The notes beneath the pieces are model-generated. The model searched no databases. It was not told the origin of the DNA and saw only the letters and a list, made by a program, of their open reading frames with translations. The translations under genes and the position numbers were made by a program. From Pleomorphomonas sp. PLEO (GTDB taxonomy: Bacteria; Pseudomonadota; Alphaproteobacteria; Rhizobiales; Pleomorphomonadaceae): a stretch of DNA of 64,000 nucleotides. Below are positions 12,981 through 23,946 of this stretch, one piece after another. The number at the start of each line of letters is the position of its first letter. The stretch's first letter is position 1. The stretch spans positions 970,501 to 1,034,500 of the forward strand of contig NZ_CP166625.1 of NCBI RefSeq assembly GCF_041320595.1, written 5' to 3'.

Positions 12981-14393
12981 ATGACCGCCAAGCTCCGCAC
13001 CCTCTACGACAAGATCTTTGACGACCACGTGGTCGAGACGCAGGCCGACGGCACCTCGCTGCTCTACATCGACCGCCATCTCATACATGAGGTGACCAGC
13101 CCGCAGGCCTTCGAGGGCCTGAGGACCGCCGGCCGCAAGGTGCATCAGCCCCAGAAGACGCTGGCCGTCGTCGACCACAACGTGCCGACCACCGATCGTA
13201 GCAAGGGCATCGAAGATGCCGAGAGCCGCGAGCAGGTCGGGCAGCTCGCCATCAACGCCGCCGAATTCGGCGTCGAATATTATAACGAACTCGACCGGCG
13301 TCAGGGCGTCGTCCACGTGGTTGGTCCCGAGCAGGGTTTCACGCTGCCGGGCATGACCATCGTCTGTGGCGACAGCCACACCTCGACGCACGGTGCCTTT
13401 GGCGCCCTCGCGCATGGTATCGGCACCTCCGAGGTCGAGCATGTGCTCGCCACGCAGACGTTGATCCAGCGGAAGGCGAAGAACATGCTGGTGCGCGTCG
13501 ACGGCAAGGCGCCGGCCGGCGTTACCGCCAAGGATATCGTGCTGGCGATCATCGGTGAGATCGGCACGGCCGGCGGCACCGGCCACGTCATCGAATATGC
13601 CGGCGAGGCGATCCGCGCCCTGTCGATGGAAGGCCGCATGACCGTCTGCAACATGTCGATCGAGGGCGGTGCCCGCGCCGGTCTGATCGCGCCGGATGAG
13701 TCGACCTATGCCTATATCACCGGCCGGCCGAAGGCGCCGACCGGCGAGGCGCTGGAGCGCGCCAAGGCTTACTGGCAGACGCTCTACACCGACGAAGGCG
13801 CTCACTTCGACAAAGTGGTGACGCTCGATGCCGCCAGTCTGCCGCCGATCGTCACCTGGGGCACCAGCCCCGAGGACGTCGTGTCGATCACCGGCGTGGT
13901 GCCCGATCCCGACGCTATCGCTGATGAGACGAAGCGTACGTCCAAGTGGCGCGCGCTCGACTACATGGGTCTCAAGCCCGGCCAGAAGATGACCGATATC
14001 ACCCTCGACAAGGTGTTCGTCGGCTCCTGCACCAATGGCCGTATCGAGGATCTGAGAGCAGCCGCGGCCGTGGCCAAGGGGCGCAAGGTGGCGTCTTCGA
14101 TCAAGCTTGCCATGATCGTGCCGGGCTCCGGCCTCGTCAAGGAACAGGCGGAAGCGGAAGGCCTCGACAAGATCTTCATCGAGGCGGGCTTCGAGTGGCG
14201 CGAGCCGGGCTGTTCTATGTGTCTGGCCATGAACCCCGACAAGCTGTCACCCGGCGAGCGTTGCGCCTCCACCTCGAACCGCAATTTCGAGGGACGGCAA
14301 GGCTACCTGGGCCGCACACACCTCGTATCGCCGGCCATGGCGACGGCGGCGGCGATTGCCGGCCACTTCGTGGATATCCGCGAATTCAAGTGA
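12981..14393 (+). CDS. leuC: 3-Isopropylmalate dehydratase large subunit
   Basis: 470-residue aconitase-family [4Fe-4S] enzyme that isomerises 2- to 3-isopropylmalate together with LeuD. Cluster cysteines are in [12 protein letters not shown] and in [11 protein letters not shown]. The [30 protein letters not shown] block is also typical. The ATG at 12981 ([16 protein letters not shown]) matches family N-termini, and the in-frame upstream extension is spurious. The ribosome-binding site is weak. Confidence 0.97.
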   Translation: MTAKLRTLYDKIFDDHVVETQADGTSLLYIDRHLIHEVTSPQAFEGLRTAGRKVHQPQKTLAVVDHNVPTTDRSKGIEDAESREQVGQLAINAAEFGVEYYNELDRRQGVVHVVGPEQGFTLPGMTIVCGDSHTSTHGAFGALAHGIGTSEVEHVLATQTLIQRKAKNMLVRVDGKAPAGVTAKDIVLAIIGEIGTAGGTGHVIEYAGEAIRALSMEGRMTVCNMSIEGGARAGLIAPDESTYAYITGRPKAPTGEALERAKAYWQTLYTDEGAHFDKVVTLDAASLPPIVTWGTSPEDVVSITGVVPDPDAIADETKRTSKWRALDYMGLKPGQKMTDITLDKVFVGSCTNGRIEDLRAAAAVAKGRKVASSIKLAMIVPGSGLVKEQAEAEGLDKIFIEAGFEWREPGCSMCLAMNPDKLSPGERCASTSNRNFEGRQGYLGRTHLVSPAMATAAAIAGHFVDIREFK

Positions 14394-14422
14394 TCCGACG
14401 CTCCGGCGTAGGAAAAATCTCC

Positions 14423-14456
14423 AAGGCCGGGGTCAGTTCATTGGCCCCGGCCTTTT
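14423..14456. terminator. Intrinsic terminator between leuC and the DUF2332 gene
   Basis: Perfect 10-bp stem aaggccgggg / ccccggcctt with a 12-nt loop. On the plus strand it runs into TTTTCTTT, ending leuC transcription. It sits between two converging genes and may serve both. Confidence 0.85.
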
Positions 14457-14458
14457 CT

Positions 14459-15487
14459 TTAGGTGTCGCCCAGCCAGCGCAGCCAGCGGCCATGGAAATC
14501 GCCCCGCGCCAGGACGTGGTGTTCGCCGGAGGGAAACAGCGTGACGAGGAGGCCGGCGCCGGGCGCGTGGCCATCCGCCTCGAGCCGCAACCAGGCGATT
14601 GGTGCCGTCTGGGCCGCCCGCAGCATGGCCGTCTGGATGCCAAGGCGGGCCGGATCGGCGAGATATTGCCAGAAGATCGAATGCACCACGACGCGCAGCG
14701 CTCCCTCGATCGGTGGCGCGGTCAGCTCGCGATTCAGGAACTCGGCCGCGTCGATCGCCTCCACCCGCTCGGGCCGAGCGGCCGCGTGTTTGAGCGCTGC
14801 GATCAGGCGCGCCTTGCGTTCGCTCTGGTCAGCCCAGACGTAGGAGAGAAGGCGGGTGCGGTGCTCGGCATCCGCCGGGTCGAGCGGGGCAAGGTCGCAG
14901 GCCCGGCGACGCACCACCTCGATCTCGCCGTCGAGCGGCGGTGGCGTCTCGCATTCGGGGCCGAGTTCGAGCGGGGCTTTCGGCTTTCCCCAGCGGGCCG
15001 TGCCGTAGCGATAGGCGTAGCTGTCCCAGTGAAGGTTGAGGCCGGCGCTGGCGCCGATCTCCAAGATGTCGAGCTTCGGCCCGAATCTGCGGGCGAGCCA
15101 CAGGAAGCCGGGCAGCAGCATGGCCGAGCGGCCGACCTCGTTGGTCTGCGGCGGGCTCATCAGAATGTCGTGGAGGTCGTGGTCATGCCGGGCGATGGCG
15201 GTGCGCACGGCGGCGGCAAGCGCCTCGTCGGACGCCTCAGCCGGCGGATAGACGGCGGCGAGCCCGGCGTCGCGGCCGGTTAGCACCAGGCGGTGCAGGC
15301 CGCCGAACAGACGCAGCGGCACGGCGTCCTCACCGGCGTGGCCTTTCCAGGCAATGACGCGGCGGCCGGTCAACGTTGTCGCGTCGACAAAGCGCGGAGC
15401 AAGATCGGCAAGGCGGGCAGTGAACGGCGAGCCCATGTTGCGGCAGGCCTCGGCCTGACGGCGGAAATGGTCGAAGATGTCGCTCAT
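14459..15487 (-). CDS. DUF2332 family protein
   Basis: 342 residues of unknown function. It looks like the DUF2332 family: an N-terminal FDHFRRQAEACRNMGSPFTARL helix, then a Rossmann-like glycine motif DILEIGASAGLNLHWDSYAYRYG at about residues 140-165 that resembles an S-adenosylmethionine site. A C-terminal half follows with VVHSIFWQYL and WLRLEADG segments. No signal peptide or membrane helix. The methyltransferase-like motif is what I see; enzyme activity is inference only. The start at 15487 is chosen because the longer in-frame extension is low complexity. Confidence 0.8.
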   Translation of the reverse strand: MSDIFDHFRRQAEACRNMGSPFTARLADLAPRFVDATTLTGRRVIAWKGHAGEDAVPLRLFGGLHRLVLTGRDAGLAAVYPPAEASDEALAAAVRTAIARHDHDLHDILMSPPQTNEVGRSAMLLPGFLWLARRFGPKLDILEIGASAGLNLHWDSYAYRYGTARWGKPKAPLELGPECETPPPLDGEIEVVRRRACDLAPLDPADAEHRTRLLSYVWADQSERKARLIAALKHAAARPERVEAIDAAEFLNRELTAPPIEGALRVVVHSIFWQYLADPARLGIQTAMLRAAQTAPIAWLRLEADGHAPGAGLLVTLFPSGEHHVLARGDFHGRWLRWLGDT

Positions 15488-15708
15488 CGCGGCGTGTCCC
15501 CCAGTCGTTCTGCCGATTTCGGCTGCGACGATAACGATGGCCGCGCTCAATGACCAGCCTAGCCGGCATCACGTTGGGAAAGCGCCTCGCCTCGTTGAAG
15601 TTCAAAAAACGCATATCCCTTTCGTCTCAGCCTTGCCCAAGCCGGCCGCATGGGGCAAGTAATGCGAGTGTCACGCCTAAGTGTCGCTTTTCCGGGGGAC
15701 TATTGACC

Positions 15709-16191
15709 ATGTCGCTGACGATTGCCGCCGTCACCCAGGCGGACGCCCACAAGCTGGCGCCGATCATCGCCGCCTATGCTCAGGCAATGAAGCGTGGGGC
15801 GCCGCGCCGTCCGGACGAATATTATTCCGAACTCCTTGCTGTCGATCCGGCGACGGAAGTACTGGGCGCCTTCGTCGATGAAGAGCTGATCGGCTTCGCC
15901 GTGTTTTTCGACCTGCCCGATACCATGTCCGGTCACCGGGTCGGCCATCTAGAGGATATCTATGTCCTGCCAGCCTTCCGCAACCGTGGTATCGGCCGCA
16001 AGTTCGTCGAGGTGTTGAAGATCGAGGGACAGAGCCGTGGCTGGGACCGTCTGCGCTGGGTGGTGCCGCCTCCGGTCGACGCCGCCGCCACAGGCCTTCC
16101 CACCGACAATGCACTTTACGAAGAGATCGCCACGCTGTCGACCTCCAGGCTTTACGACATCATCATCGACCCGTTGTCGCGCAAGCCCTGA
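15709..16191 (+). CDS. GNAT family N-acetyltransferase
   Basis: 160 residues. The central acetyl-CoA motif A is clear (HLEDIYVLPAFRNRGIGRKFVEVL, with the R-x-x-G-x-G core), preceded by the beta-strand GAFVDEELIGFAVFF. A GGGGGAC ribosome-binding site lies before the ATG at 15709. The substrate is unknown. Confidence 0.85.
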   Translation: MSLTIAAVTQADAHKLAPIIAAYAQAMKRGAPRRPDEYYSELLAVDPATEVLGAFVDEELIGFAVFFDLPDTMSGHRVGHLEDIYVLPAFRNRGIGRKFVEVLKIEGQSRGWDRLRWVVPPPVDAAATGLPTDNALYEEIATLSTSRLYDIIIDPLSRKP

Positions 16192-16297
16192 CGGTCTGCC
16201 TATAAAGCGTGCAGGTGACGCTCAAGCTCAGGGCTTTCCCGGATGGGCGTTTCGCCCTTAAATGCGGTCGCGCCCAACGCGCCCGCAGGGAGAGATA

Positions 16298-19200
16298 ATG
16301 GCCGTCCTGACAAAGCTGACGCACGTCACCCGCTACGTCTATGACAAGCCCGTGGTTCTCTCCCCCCAAGTGGTGCGGCTGAGGCCGGCGCCGCACAGCC
16401 GCATCGCCGTGCCGGCCTACACGCTGAAGGTCACGCCGGAGAACCATTTCGTCAACTGGCAGCAGGACCCGCACGGTAACTGGCTGGCCCGCTTCATTTT
16501 CCCTGAGCCGGCGACCGAGTTCTCGGTCAGCGTTGACCTGCTCGCCGAGATGGCGGTCTATAATCCGTTCGACTTCTTCATCGAGGAGTATGCCGAGTAC
16601 TGGCCTTTTGCCTACGCGCCGGAGCTTGCCAAGGATCTTGCGCCTTTCCTCGAATGCGAGGGAGAGGGCGAGCTGTTCGAAGCCTATCTGGCGACGATCC
16701 CGCGCGAGCAGGCCCAGACCACCAATTTCGTCGTTGCGGTGAACCAGGCGCTGCAGCAGCACATCGCCTATGAAATCCGTCTCGAGCCGGGCGTGCAGGA
16801 CCCGGAGGAGACGCTGTCGCGCGGCGCCGGCTCTTGCCGTGACAGCGGCTGGCTGCTGGTGCAGCTGTTGCGCCGGCTCGGCCTCGCGGCCCGCTTCGTC
16901 TCCGGCTACCTCATTCAGCTCCGGCCGGACGTCAAGGCGCTCGATGGCCCGTCCGGTACCGAGGTCGACTTCACCGACTTGCACGCCTGGGCAGAGGTCT
17001 ACATTCCCGGCGCCGGCTGGATCGGTCTCGATCCCACCTCGGGTCTGTTGACCGGTGAGAGCCACATTCCGCTGGCTGCGACGCCGCACTATCGCTCGGC
17101 GGCGCCGATCGTTGGCTCCTACAGCGGGGCGCCCGACACCAAGACCGAATTCTTCTTCGACATGAAGATCGCCCGCATTGACGAGCGGCCGCGCGTCACC
17201 TGGCCGTTCTCGGACGAAGCCTGGGCGCGGCTCAACGAGCTGGGCGAAGCGGTGGATGCCGATCTTAGGGACGGCGACGTGCGCCTGACCATGGGCGGCG
17301 AGCCGACTTTCGTCTCGATCGACGACTACCAGTCGGAGGAGTGGAACACCGCTGCCGTCGGTCCCACCAAGCGTGGCCTTGCCGATGACTTGATCCGCCG
17401 CCTTGCTGCTCGTTTCGCACCGGGCGGTTTTCTGCATTACGGCCAGGGCAAGTGGTATCCCGGCGAGAGCCTGCCGCGCTGGACGTTCTCGCTCTACTGG
17501 CGCAAGGACGGCAAGCCGATCTGGCGCAATCTCGACCTTGTCGCGCCCGAAAGCCAGCCGACGACGGCCGATGCCGACGCGGCCTGCTCGCTCGCCCGCG
17601 GCGTTGCCCGTCGGCTTGGCGTGCCCGGCCGCTGCGCCGTGCCCGCCTACGAGGATCCGGCCTACTGGATCCTGAAGGAAGGTGGCCTGCCGGACAACGT
17701 CACCACGGAAGACAACAAGCTCGACGATCCTGAGGCGCGCGCCCGCATTGCCCACGTGTTCGAGCGTGGTCTTGGCACGCCCAGCGCCTATGTGTTGCCC
17801 GTGCAGCGCTGGCAGGCCAGCGCCGGCCGGAACTGGGTGTCGGAGGTTTGGAGTTTCCGGCGCGGCAAGCTCTACCTGGTTCCCGGCGACTCGCCAGCCG
17901 GCTTCCGTCTGCCGCTCGCTGCCCTGCCATGGGTGCCACCGGCCGCCTATCCGTTCCACGTCGACCGTGATCTCATGGGCGAACTGCCCGAGCTGCCGGA
18001 TCCCGACGAGCTTGCCACCGCCTACGAGCATTCGCGCGAGGCGGCGCCCGATGATCCGCGCGTCACCCAGTGGATGACCGGTGTTGGCGCGGTGCGCACG
18101 GCGATGAGCGTCGAGCCCAGGGATGGCCGCCTCTGCGTGTTCATGCCACCGGTGGCCGGCGCCGACGACTATCTGGAACTTCTCGCCGCCGTCGAAGCGA
18201 CAGCCGAGGATCTCGGCTTGCCGGTTCACATCGAGGGCTATCCGCCGCCGGCCGACCCGCGCCTCAACGTCGTTCGCGTGGCGCCGGACCCCGGCGTCAT
18301 CGAGGTCAACATTCATCCGGCCGCCGGCTGGCGGGACTGCGTCGACATTACCTCGACCGTCTACGAGGAGGCGCGACTTTCCCGCCTCGGTACCGACAAG
18401 TTCATGATCGACGGCCGCCATACCGGGACCGGCGGCGGCAACCACGTGGTGGTCGGTGGTGAAACGCCGGCTAATAGTCCGTTCCTGCGCCGGCCCGATC
18501 TGCTCAAGAGTCTGGTTCTCTATTGGCAACGGCATCCTTCGCTCAGCTATCTGTTCTCAGGCCTGTTCATCGGGCCGACCAGCCAGGCGCCGCGTGTCGA
18601 CGAGGCGCGGCACGACAGTCTTTACGAACTCGAGATCGCTCTGGCCCAGGTGCCGGCGCCGGGCGAAGGACCGGCGCCGCTGCCTTGGCTGGTCGACCGG
18701 CTGTTCCGCAACCTTCTGACCGACGTCACCGGCAACACCCATCGTTCCGAGATCTGCATCGACAAGCTGTTCTCGCCGGATGGACCGACCGGCCGGCTGG
18801 GTCTTATCGAGTTCCGCTCCTTCGAGATGCCGCCGGACGCGCGCATGTCGCTCGCCCAGCAGCTTCTCTTGAGGGCGCTGATCGCCTGGTTCTGGAAGGA
18901 GCCGCAGCAAGGCAGCTTCACGCGCCACGGCACGGCTCTATTCGACCGCTTCATGCTGGAGCATTTCGTCTGGCAGGACTTCCTGGAGGTGATCGCCGAT
19001 CTCAACCGGGCCGGCTATCCGATGGAATCGGTCTGGTACGATGCGCAGCGCGAATTCCGCTTCCCCTATTTCGGCACCGTCACCCAGCAGGGCGTCTCGC
19101 TCGAACTGAGGGGCGCGCTCGAGCCCTGGCAAGTCACCGGCGAACAGGGGGCGTCCGGTGGCACGGTCCGCTTCGTGGACAGCTCGGTGGAGCGGCTGCA

Positions 19201-19609
19201 GGCGCGCCTTTCCGGCTTCGATCCAGCCCGCCACGTGCTTGCCTGCAATGGCCGACGCGTGCCGCTGGCGGCGACGGATCGCAACGGCAGCTATGTTGGA
19301 GGCGTTCGCTTCAAGGCTTGGCAGCCGGCGAGCGGCATCCACCCGGTGCTGCCGGTCAACGCGCCGCTGACCTTCGAGATCGTCGATCGCTGGTCGAAGC
19401 GTTCGCTCGGTGGCGCCACCTACTTTGTTGCCCATCCCGGTGGCCGCAGCTACGATACCTTCCCCGTCAACGCTTATGAGGCCGAGGCACGACGGCTCGC
19501 TCGCTTCCAGGATTTCGGGCATTCGCTGGGGACGGTGAACCTTCCGGCCGAGGAAGCGTCCGGTGAATTCCCAACGACGCTCGACTTGCGCCGGCCGGCG
19601 GGCGTCTGA
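16298..19609 (+). CDS. Transglutaminase-like / DUF2126 two-domain protein
   Basis: 1103 residues. The N-terminal half is a bacterial transglutaminase-like (COG1305) unit. It has a beta-rich N-domain, then the papain-like triad C180 (GAGSCRDSG), H229 (LHAWAEVY) and D245 (GLDPTSG). The C-terminal half, from about residue 310, is DUF2126 ([57 protein letters not shown]). These two-domain proteins are known to neighbour circularly permuted ATP-grasp and alpha-E genes, as here. Predicted roles are peptide amidoligation/hydrolysis, but no reaction is proven. The ATG follows AGGGAGAG. Confidence 0.9.
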   Translation: MAVLTKLTHVTRYVYDKPVVLSPQVVRLRPAPHSRIAVPAYTLKVTPENHFVNWQQDPHGNWLARFIFPEPATEFSVSVDLLAEMAVYNPFDFFIEEYAEYWPFAYAPELAKDLAPFLECEGEGELFEAYLATIPREQAQTTNFVVAVNQALQQHIAYEIRLEPGVQDPEETLSRGAGSCRDSGWLLVQLLRRLGLAARFVSGYLIQLRPDVKALDGPSGTEVDFTDLHAWAEVYIPGAGWIGLDPTSGLLTGESHIPLAATPHYRSAAPIVGSYSGAPDTKTEFFFDMKIARIDERPRVTWPFSDEAWARLNELGEAVDADLRDGDVRLTMGGEPTFVSIDDYQSEEWNTAAVGPTKRGLADDLIRRLAARFAPGGFLHYGQGKWYPGESLPRWTFSLYWRKDGKPIWRNLDLVAPESQPTTADADAACSLARGVARRLGVPGRCAVPAYEDPAYWILKEGGLPDNVTTEDNKLDDPEARARIAHVFERGLGTPSAYVLPVQRWQASAGRNWVSEVWSFRRGKLYLVPGDSPAGFRLPLAALPWVPPAAYPFHVDRDLMGELPELPDPDELATAYEHSREAAPDDPRVTQWMTGVGAVRTAMSVEPRDGRLCVFMPPVAGADDYLELLAAVEATAEDLGLPVHIEGYPPPADPRLNVVRVAPDPGVIEVNIHPAAGWRDCVDITSTVYEEARLSRLGTDKFMIDGRHTGTGGGNHVVVGGETPANSPFLRRPDLLKSLVLYWQRHPSLSYLFSGLFIGPTSQAPRVDEARHDSLYELEIALAQVPAPGEGPAPLPWLVDRLFRNLLTDVTGNTHRSEICIDKLFSPDGPTGRLGLIEFRSFEMPPDARMSLAQQLLLRALIAWFWKEPQQGSFTRHGTALFDRFMLEHFVWQDFLEVIADLNRAGYPMESVWYDAQREFRFPYFGTVTQQGVSLELRGALEPWQVTGEQGASGGTVRFVDSSVERLQARLSGFDPARHVLACNGRRVPLAATDRNGSYVGGVRFKAWQPASGIHPVLPVNAPLTFEIVDRWSKRSLGGATYFVAHPGGRSYDTFPVNAYEAEARRLARFQDFGHSLGTVNLPAEEASGEFPTTLDLRRPAGV

Positions 19610-19705
19610 AAGGTACCTACGACTGGCGGCGTCTTGGCGATGCTGCGTCGGTCTGATTAACTCGCGGTGGGGCAAGTCCTGCCCTCCGCCCATGCCGGAA
19701 ACCTG

Positions 19706-22210
19706 ATGAGCAAGCTTCAGCCTGACCCGACGACCGCCGGACGCAATGCCGGGGCTGGCCTGCTGACGCGGGACTATAAGCCGCTTGCCGGCGCCTATGA
19801 CGAGATGATGGCGCCGGACGGCACACTGCGCGGCCCCTGGCCCGCCTTTCTTCAGCGCCTTGCCGAACTTGGCGAGGACGGCGTGCGGGAAGCCTTTACC
19901 GGTGCCGAGCAACAGCTCAAAAATTCCGGTGTGTTCTTCCGCGTCTATGACGATCCGGCCGGCGCCGAGCGCCCCTGGCCGCTGACGCCCGTACCGCTTC
20001 TCATTTCGTCGTCCGAATGGGCGGAACTGTCGGCGGGCGCCATTCAGCGCGCCCGTCTGGCCGAGGCGCTGCTTGCCGACGTCTACGGTCCGGGCCGGCT
20101 CGCTCGCGACGGTGTGCTGCCGGCCGCCGCCATCGCCGGCAGCCCGGATTTCCTGAGGCCGCTTGTTGGCGTCAAGCCAAAGGGTGGCCGTTTCCTGCGC
20201 TTCTTTGCCGTCGACTTGGGACGTGGGCCGGATGGCCAGTGGTGGGTGTTGTCCGACCGCGCGCAGGCGCCATCGGGCGCCGGCTATGCGCTGGAAAATC
20301 GCCTCGCGGTGACGCGGGCGCTGCCGGAGGTGGCGCGTGGCCTCAATGTCGAGCGTCTCGCCCCGTTCTTCCAGGCCTTCCGCGACGACCTCGCCGCTCT
20401 CAACGCCGGTGCCGAAGCGCGGGTTGGCCTGCTCACGCCCGGCCGACTCAACGAGACCTATTTCGAGCACGCCTATCTCGCCCGCTACCTCGGCTTCCTG
20501 CTGGTGGAGGGCGGCGATCTGACGGTGCGCGACGACGCCGTCTACGTGCGTACGGTGTCGGGCCTCAAGCGCATCGATGCGCTGTGGCGGCGCCTCGATG
20601 CGGATTTCGCCGATCCGCTGGAACTCAGGACGGCCTCGGCGCTCGGCGTGCCGGGGCTGGTCCAGGCGGTGCGGGCCGGTGGTGTCGACGTCACCAATGC
20701 GCTTGGGTCCGGCATTGCCGAATCGCGAGCGCTGATGGGTTTCATGCCGGCGCTCTGCCGACACCTGCTGGGCGAGCCGTTGGTGCTGGCCAACCTGGCC
20801 ACCTGGTGGTGCGGCCAGGATAAGGAGCGGCGGACGGTGCTCGATCGCTTCGACCGGATGGCCATCGCGTCGGCTTTTTCCAGTGCCCTGCCGGGTCTGC
20901 CCTTCTGGAGCAAGCTCGGCGCGGCGATGAGCAAGGCCGAGCGGAAGACAGCGCGAGCCCTGATCGAGGCACGTGGCCTCGACGTGGTGGGGCAGGAAAA
21001 TGTCGGTCTTTCCACCATGCCGGTGTGGGACGGCAGTCGTCTGGTGCCCAAGCCGTTCGTGCTGCGTCTGTTCGTGGCGGCGGTCGGCGATGATGACTGG
21101 ACGGTGATGCCCGGCGGCTTCTGCCGCATTTCCGGGTCGAGCGATGCTCGCCTGGTTTCCATGCAGCAGGGTGCCGAGACCGCCGACGTCTGGGTGCTAT
21201 CCGATGCGCCGGTCAAGCAAACCTCGCTTTTGCCGCAGCCCGATCGCGTCGCCATCCGCCGGTCCACCGGAACGCTGCCATCGCGCTCGGCGGATAATCT
21301 CTACTGGCTGGCCCGCTATCTCGAACGGGCGGAAGGCACGCTGCGTCTTCTGAGGGCGCTGATCAACCGGCTGGTAGAGGCCGGCGGCGATGCCGATCAG
21401 CCCATCATCCGGGCGCTCATCGAGCATTTGCGCTTCATCGGCGCTGTCGACCTCGAACTCGAAGGCGCACCGATCGACCTTGTTGCCGCCGTTCTCAGCG
21501 ATCCGGCTTCGCCTTCGGGCCTGCCGGCCCTGACCGGCGCGGCGCGAGCGGCCAGCTCGGCCATTCGCGATCGCCTGGCGCCGGATGCCTTCCGGGCAGT
21601 GACGGAAATTGCCACCCTGTTCGAGGCCGTCGGCCGCCAGCGCCTGACGCCGGCTCAGATGCTCGAGGAGGTCAACCACGGTCTCCGCCGCATTGCCGCC
21701 TTCGCCGGTCTCGCCGCCGAGAATATGAACCGCGCCATGGGCTGGCGCTTCCTCGATCTCGGCCGCCGCATTGAGCGGGCGCTGTCCACGGCGGCCGTCA
21801 TTCGGCGCTTTGCTCTCGAAGCGCCGTCGACCGAGACACTCGACCTGGCGCTTGAGGCGGGCGACAGCCAGATCACCTATCGCTGGCGCTACGTCATGCG
21901 TCCGGCGCCGCTGCCGGTGATCGACCTTTTGGTTCTTGATGACGCCAATCCACGTTCGATCGCCTTTCAGGTGGCGCGCATCGTCGAGCATCTCGAAGCG
22001 CTGCCCGCCACCCGTCTCGATGGCCGACCGGTGGAGCTGTTGCGTCTCGCCCGCAAGCTCGACGCCCGCATCGCCAACACGGCCGCCGAGAAGATCGCGG
22101 TGCGCGATATCGACAAGATCATCAGCCGGCTGCTGAGGCTGTCCGGTCTGGTCACCGACCGCTTCTTCACTCAGCGCCCCAGCGAGGCGCGGCCGGAGGA
22201 GCTCGAATGA
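19706..22210 (+). CDS. Circularly permuted ATP-grasp + alpha-E domain fusion
   Basis: 834 residues. Residues 1 to about 500 form a circularly permuted ATP-grasp domain (LKNSGVFFRVYDD, the nucleotide-binding SGAGYALENRLAVTRALPEV, LTPGRLNETYFEHAYLARYLGFLLVEGGDL, VMPGGFCRI). Residues from about 520 form an alpha-E helical domain (RSADNLYWLARYLERAEGTLRLLR, MGWRFLDLGRRIERAL). Elsewhere these two are often separate genes. The ATP-grasp part is predicted to form a peptide-like bond. The stop overlaps the next transglutaminase start (ATGA), so the three genes act as one unit. Confidence 0.9.
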   Translation: MSKLQPDPTTAGRNAGAGLLTRDYKPLAGAYDEMMAPDGTLRGPWPAFLQRLAELGEDGVREAFTGAEQQLKNSGVFFRVYDDPAGAERPWPLTPVPLLISSSEWAELSAGAIQRARLAEALLADVYGPGRLARDGVLPAAAIAGSPDFLRPLVGVKPKGGRFLRFFAVDLGRGPDGQWWVLSDRAQAPSGAGYALENRLAVTRALPEVARGLNVERLAPFFQAFRDDLAALNAGAEARVGLLTPGRLNETYFEHAYLARYLGFLLVEGGDLTVRDDAVYVRTVSGLKRIDALWRRLDADFADPLELRTASALGVPGLVQAVRAGGVDVTNALGSGIAESRALMGFMPALCRHLLGEPLVLANLATWWCGQDKERRTVLDRFDRMAIASAFSSALPGLPFWSKLGAAMSKAERKTARALIEARGLDVVGQENVGLSTMPVWDGSRLVPKPFVLRLFVAAVGDDDWTVMPGGFCRISGSSDARLVSMQQGAETADVWVLSDAPVKQTSLLPQPDRVAIRRSTGTLPSRSADNLYWLARYLERAEGTLRLLRALINRLVEAGGDADQPIIRALIEHLRFIGAVDLELEGAPIDLVAAVLSDPASPSGLPALTGAARAASSAIRDRLAPDAFRAVTEIATLFEAVGRQRLTPAQMLEEVNHGLRRIAAFAGLAAENMNRAMGWRFLDLGRRIERALSTAAVIRRFALEAPSTETLDLALEAGDSQITYRWRYVMRPAPLPVIDLLVLDDANPRSIAFQVARIVEHLEALPATRLDGRPVELLRLARKLDARIANTAAEKIAVRDIDKIISRLLRLSGLVTDRFFTQRPSEARPEELE

Positions 22211-23121
22211 TTTACGAGTTGCGCCAGGAAACCCGCTACACTTACGCGGCGGCCATTCCCTATTCGAGCCACGTTGCCCGCCTGCTGCCGGTGGATCGCC
22301 AGGGGCAGACGGTGCGACAGGCGAAGCTATTGATCGCGCCAACTCCGGCCGAGCGGCAGGAGACCACCGATTTCTTCGGTAACCGCATCTGCCATTTTGC
22401 CCTCGATCGGCCGCATGACGAACTGACGGTTCGCCTCGTTGCCGAGGTTGAGGTGGCGCCGGCCGAGCCCTATCTCGCCGCGCTGACCCCGCCCGCCGGA
22501 GAAGTTCGGGCGCTTGCAGCGGCGAGCAGCGATCCCGGGGCCGATTCGCCGGTGCATGGCTTGTTCGCCACGCCGTCGGTGCCGCTTGATGCGTCCATTA
22601 CCCGCTACGCCGCGCCGTCCTTTCCGGCACGCCGACCGATGCTGGAAGGGGCGATCGACCTGATGAAGCGGATCAAGGCCGATTTTGCCTATGTGCCGGG
22701 TGCCACCGATGCCGATACCAGCCCGTCCGATGCTTTTGCCGCGCGCGAGGGCGTCTGCCAAGACTTCGCCCAAGTGATGATCGCCGGCCTTCGGGGGCTG
22801 GCGCTACCGGCCCGTTACGTCTCGGGCTATCTGCGCACCGAGCCGCCGCCGGGCAAAGCCCGGCTCGAAGGCGCGGATGCCACGCATGCCTGGGTGGAAG
22901 TGTGGTGTGGTGGCGAGGCCGGCTGGGTGGGGCTCGACCCGACCAACGGCATCATGGCCGGGGAGGACCATCTGGTTCTTGCCATCGGCCGCGACTATTC
23001 CGACGTGTCGCCGCTCGACGGCGTCATCGTTACCTCAGGTGCCCATAGCCTGACGGTGGCCGTGGACGTCATTCCCTTGTCCGGCCCGTCCGGCAAGCGG
23101 CCGCTCAGGCTGGTGGAGTGA
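22207..23121 (+). CDS. Transglutaminase-like cysteine protease family protein
   Basis: 304 residues. An N-terminal transglutaminase beta domain (MIYELRQETRYTYAAAIPYSSHVARLLP) is followed by the catalytic core: C184 (GVCQDFAQ), H227 (THAWVEVW) and D244 (GLDPTNG). It is a separate, shorter paralogue of the first gene in the cassette. No signal peptide, so it is probably cytosolic and acts on the product of the ATP-grasp enzyme. An Anbu-type proteasome gene often completes this cluster elsewhere but is absent from this window. Confidence 0.9.
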   Translation: MIYELRQETRYTYAAAIPYSSHVARLLPVDRQGQTVRQAKLLIAPTPAERQETTDFFGNRICHFALDRPHDELTVRLVAEVEVAPAEPYLAALTPPAGEVRALAAASSDPGADSPVHGLFATPSVPLDASITRYAAPSFPARRPMLEGAIDLMKRIKADFAYVPGATDADTSPSDAFAAREGVCQDFAQVMIAGLRGLALPARYVSGYLRTEPPPGKARLEGADATHAWVEVWCGGEAGWVGLDPTNGIMAGEDHLVLAIGRDYSDVSPLDGVIVTSGAHSLTVAVDVIPLSGPSGKRPLRLVE

Positions 23122-23124
23122 TCC

Positions 23125-23946
23125 TCAGTTTCCGGCGAACACAACGCAGGCGGTGAGGACGGCCTGAAGGGTTAGCCGCGTCGGCGCGGCGAAGCCCGCG
23201 TCGAATGCTACTGGCCAATTGGCTTCGCTGACCGGTCCCAGAGCTTCGCGAATGTAGCCGCGACAGGCGAGCTCCATCTGCAAGGCGTGGATGCCGTTTT
23301 CTGGCTGGCCGTAATGGCGGGTGATGTAGCCACCCTTGAACCGGCCGTCGACCACGTGGCTGCGTCCCGAGGTGGCGATGATATCGGCGACCTGCTTTAT
23401 CAAGGCCGGATCGGCCGATACGCCATTGTTGGTGCCGAGATTGAAGACAGGTAGTTTGTCGGCAAATAATCTGGGAATGGCGGAACGGATGGAGTGGCAG
23501 TCGTAGATCACCACGCGTTCATTGGCGTTACGTAGCCGGCTAATTTCTTCCGTCAGGGCCCTATGGTAAGGCTGATAGTAGGTGGCGTTGCGCGCATCGA
23601 TCTCCTCGGCGTTCGGCTCGGCGCCTGGGCGATAGAGCGGCTCGCCGTCGAAGGTCTCCAGCGGGCAAAGGCCGGTGGTGGCTTGCCCCGGATAGAGCGA
23701 GACACCGGTCGGGTCGCGATTGAGGTCGATTACCGTACGCGACCAATGCGCACGGACGATGGTGGCGTCGAGTTCGGCGGCGAAGGCGTAGAGTTCGTCG
23801 ATCCACCAGTCGGCGTCCTTGCGGGCCAGCCAGGGCGAAACGAGCCGCGCCTCGATGTCGTCGGGGATCGCCGTGCCGACGTGCGGCAGGGACAGGACGA
23901 GTGGTGCCCGGCCGCGCCGGATGACCGGATCCGCCGCGTCGCTCAT
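23125..23946 (-). CDS. hutG: N-formylglutamate deformylase
   Basis: 273 residues, the N-formylglutamate amidohydrolase family. It releases formate and glutamate in the last step of the five-step histidine degradation route. Seen: [33 protein letters not shown] and [26 protein letters not shown], which hold the metal-binding His/Glu residues. It overlaps the hutH stop by 4 nt (ATGA). The presence of HutG implies a HutF deiminase elsewhere. hutU and hutF are not in this window. Confidence 0.93.
   Translation of the reverse strand: MSDAADPVIRRGRAPLVLSLPHVGTAIPDDIEARLVSPWLARKDADWWIDELYAFAAELDATIVRAHWSRTVIDLNRDPTGVSLYPGQATTGLCPLETFDGEPLYRPGAEPNAEEIDARNATYYQPYHRALTEEISRLRNANERVVIYDCHSIRSAIPRLFADKLPVFNLGTNNGVSADPALIKQVADIIATSGRSHVVDGRFKGGYITRHYGQPENGIHALQMELACRGYIREALGPVSEANWPVAFDAGFAAPTRLTLQAVLTACVVFAGN

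Noticed and set aside
16163-18535. 790-codon minus-strand ORF opposite the DUF2126 gene
   Set aside because: It is an antisense shadow of a high-GC gene with clear domains. Its composition is Arg/Gly/His-rich with no recognisable motif.
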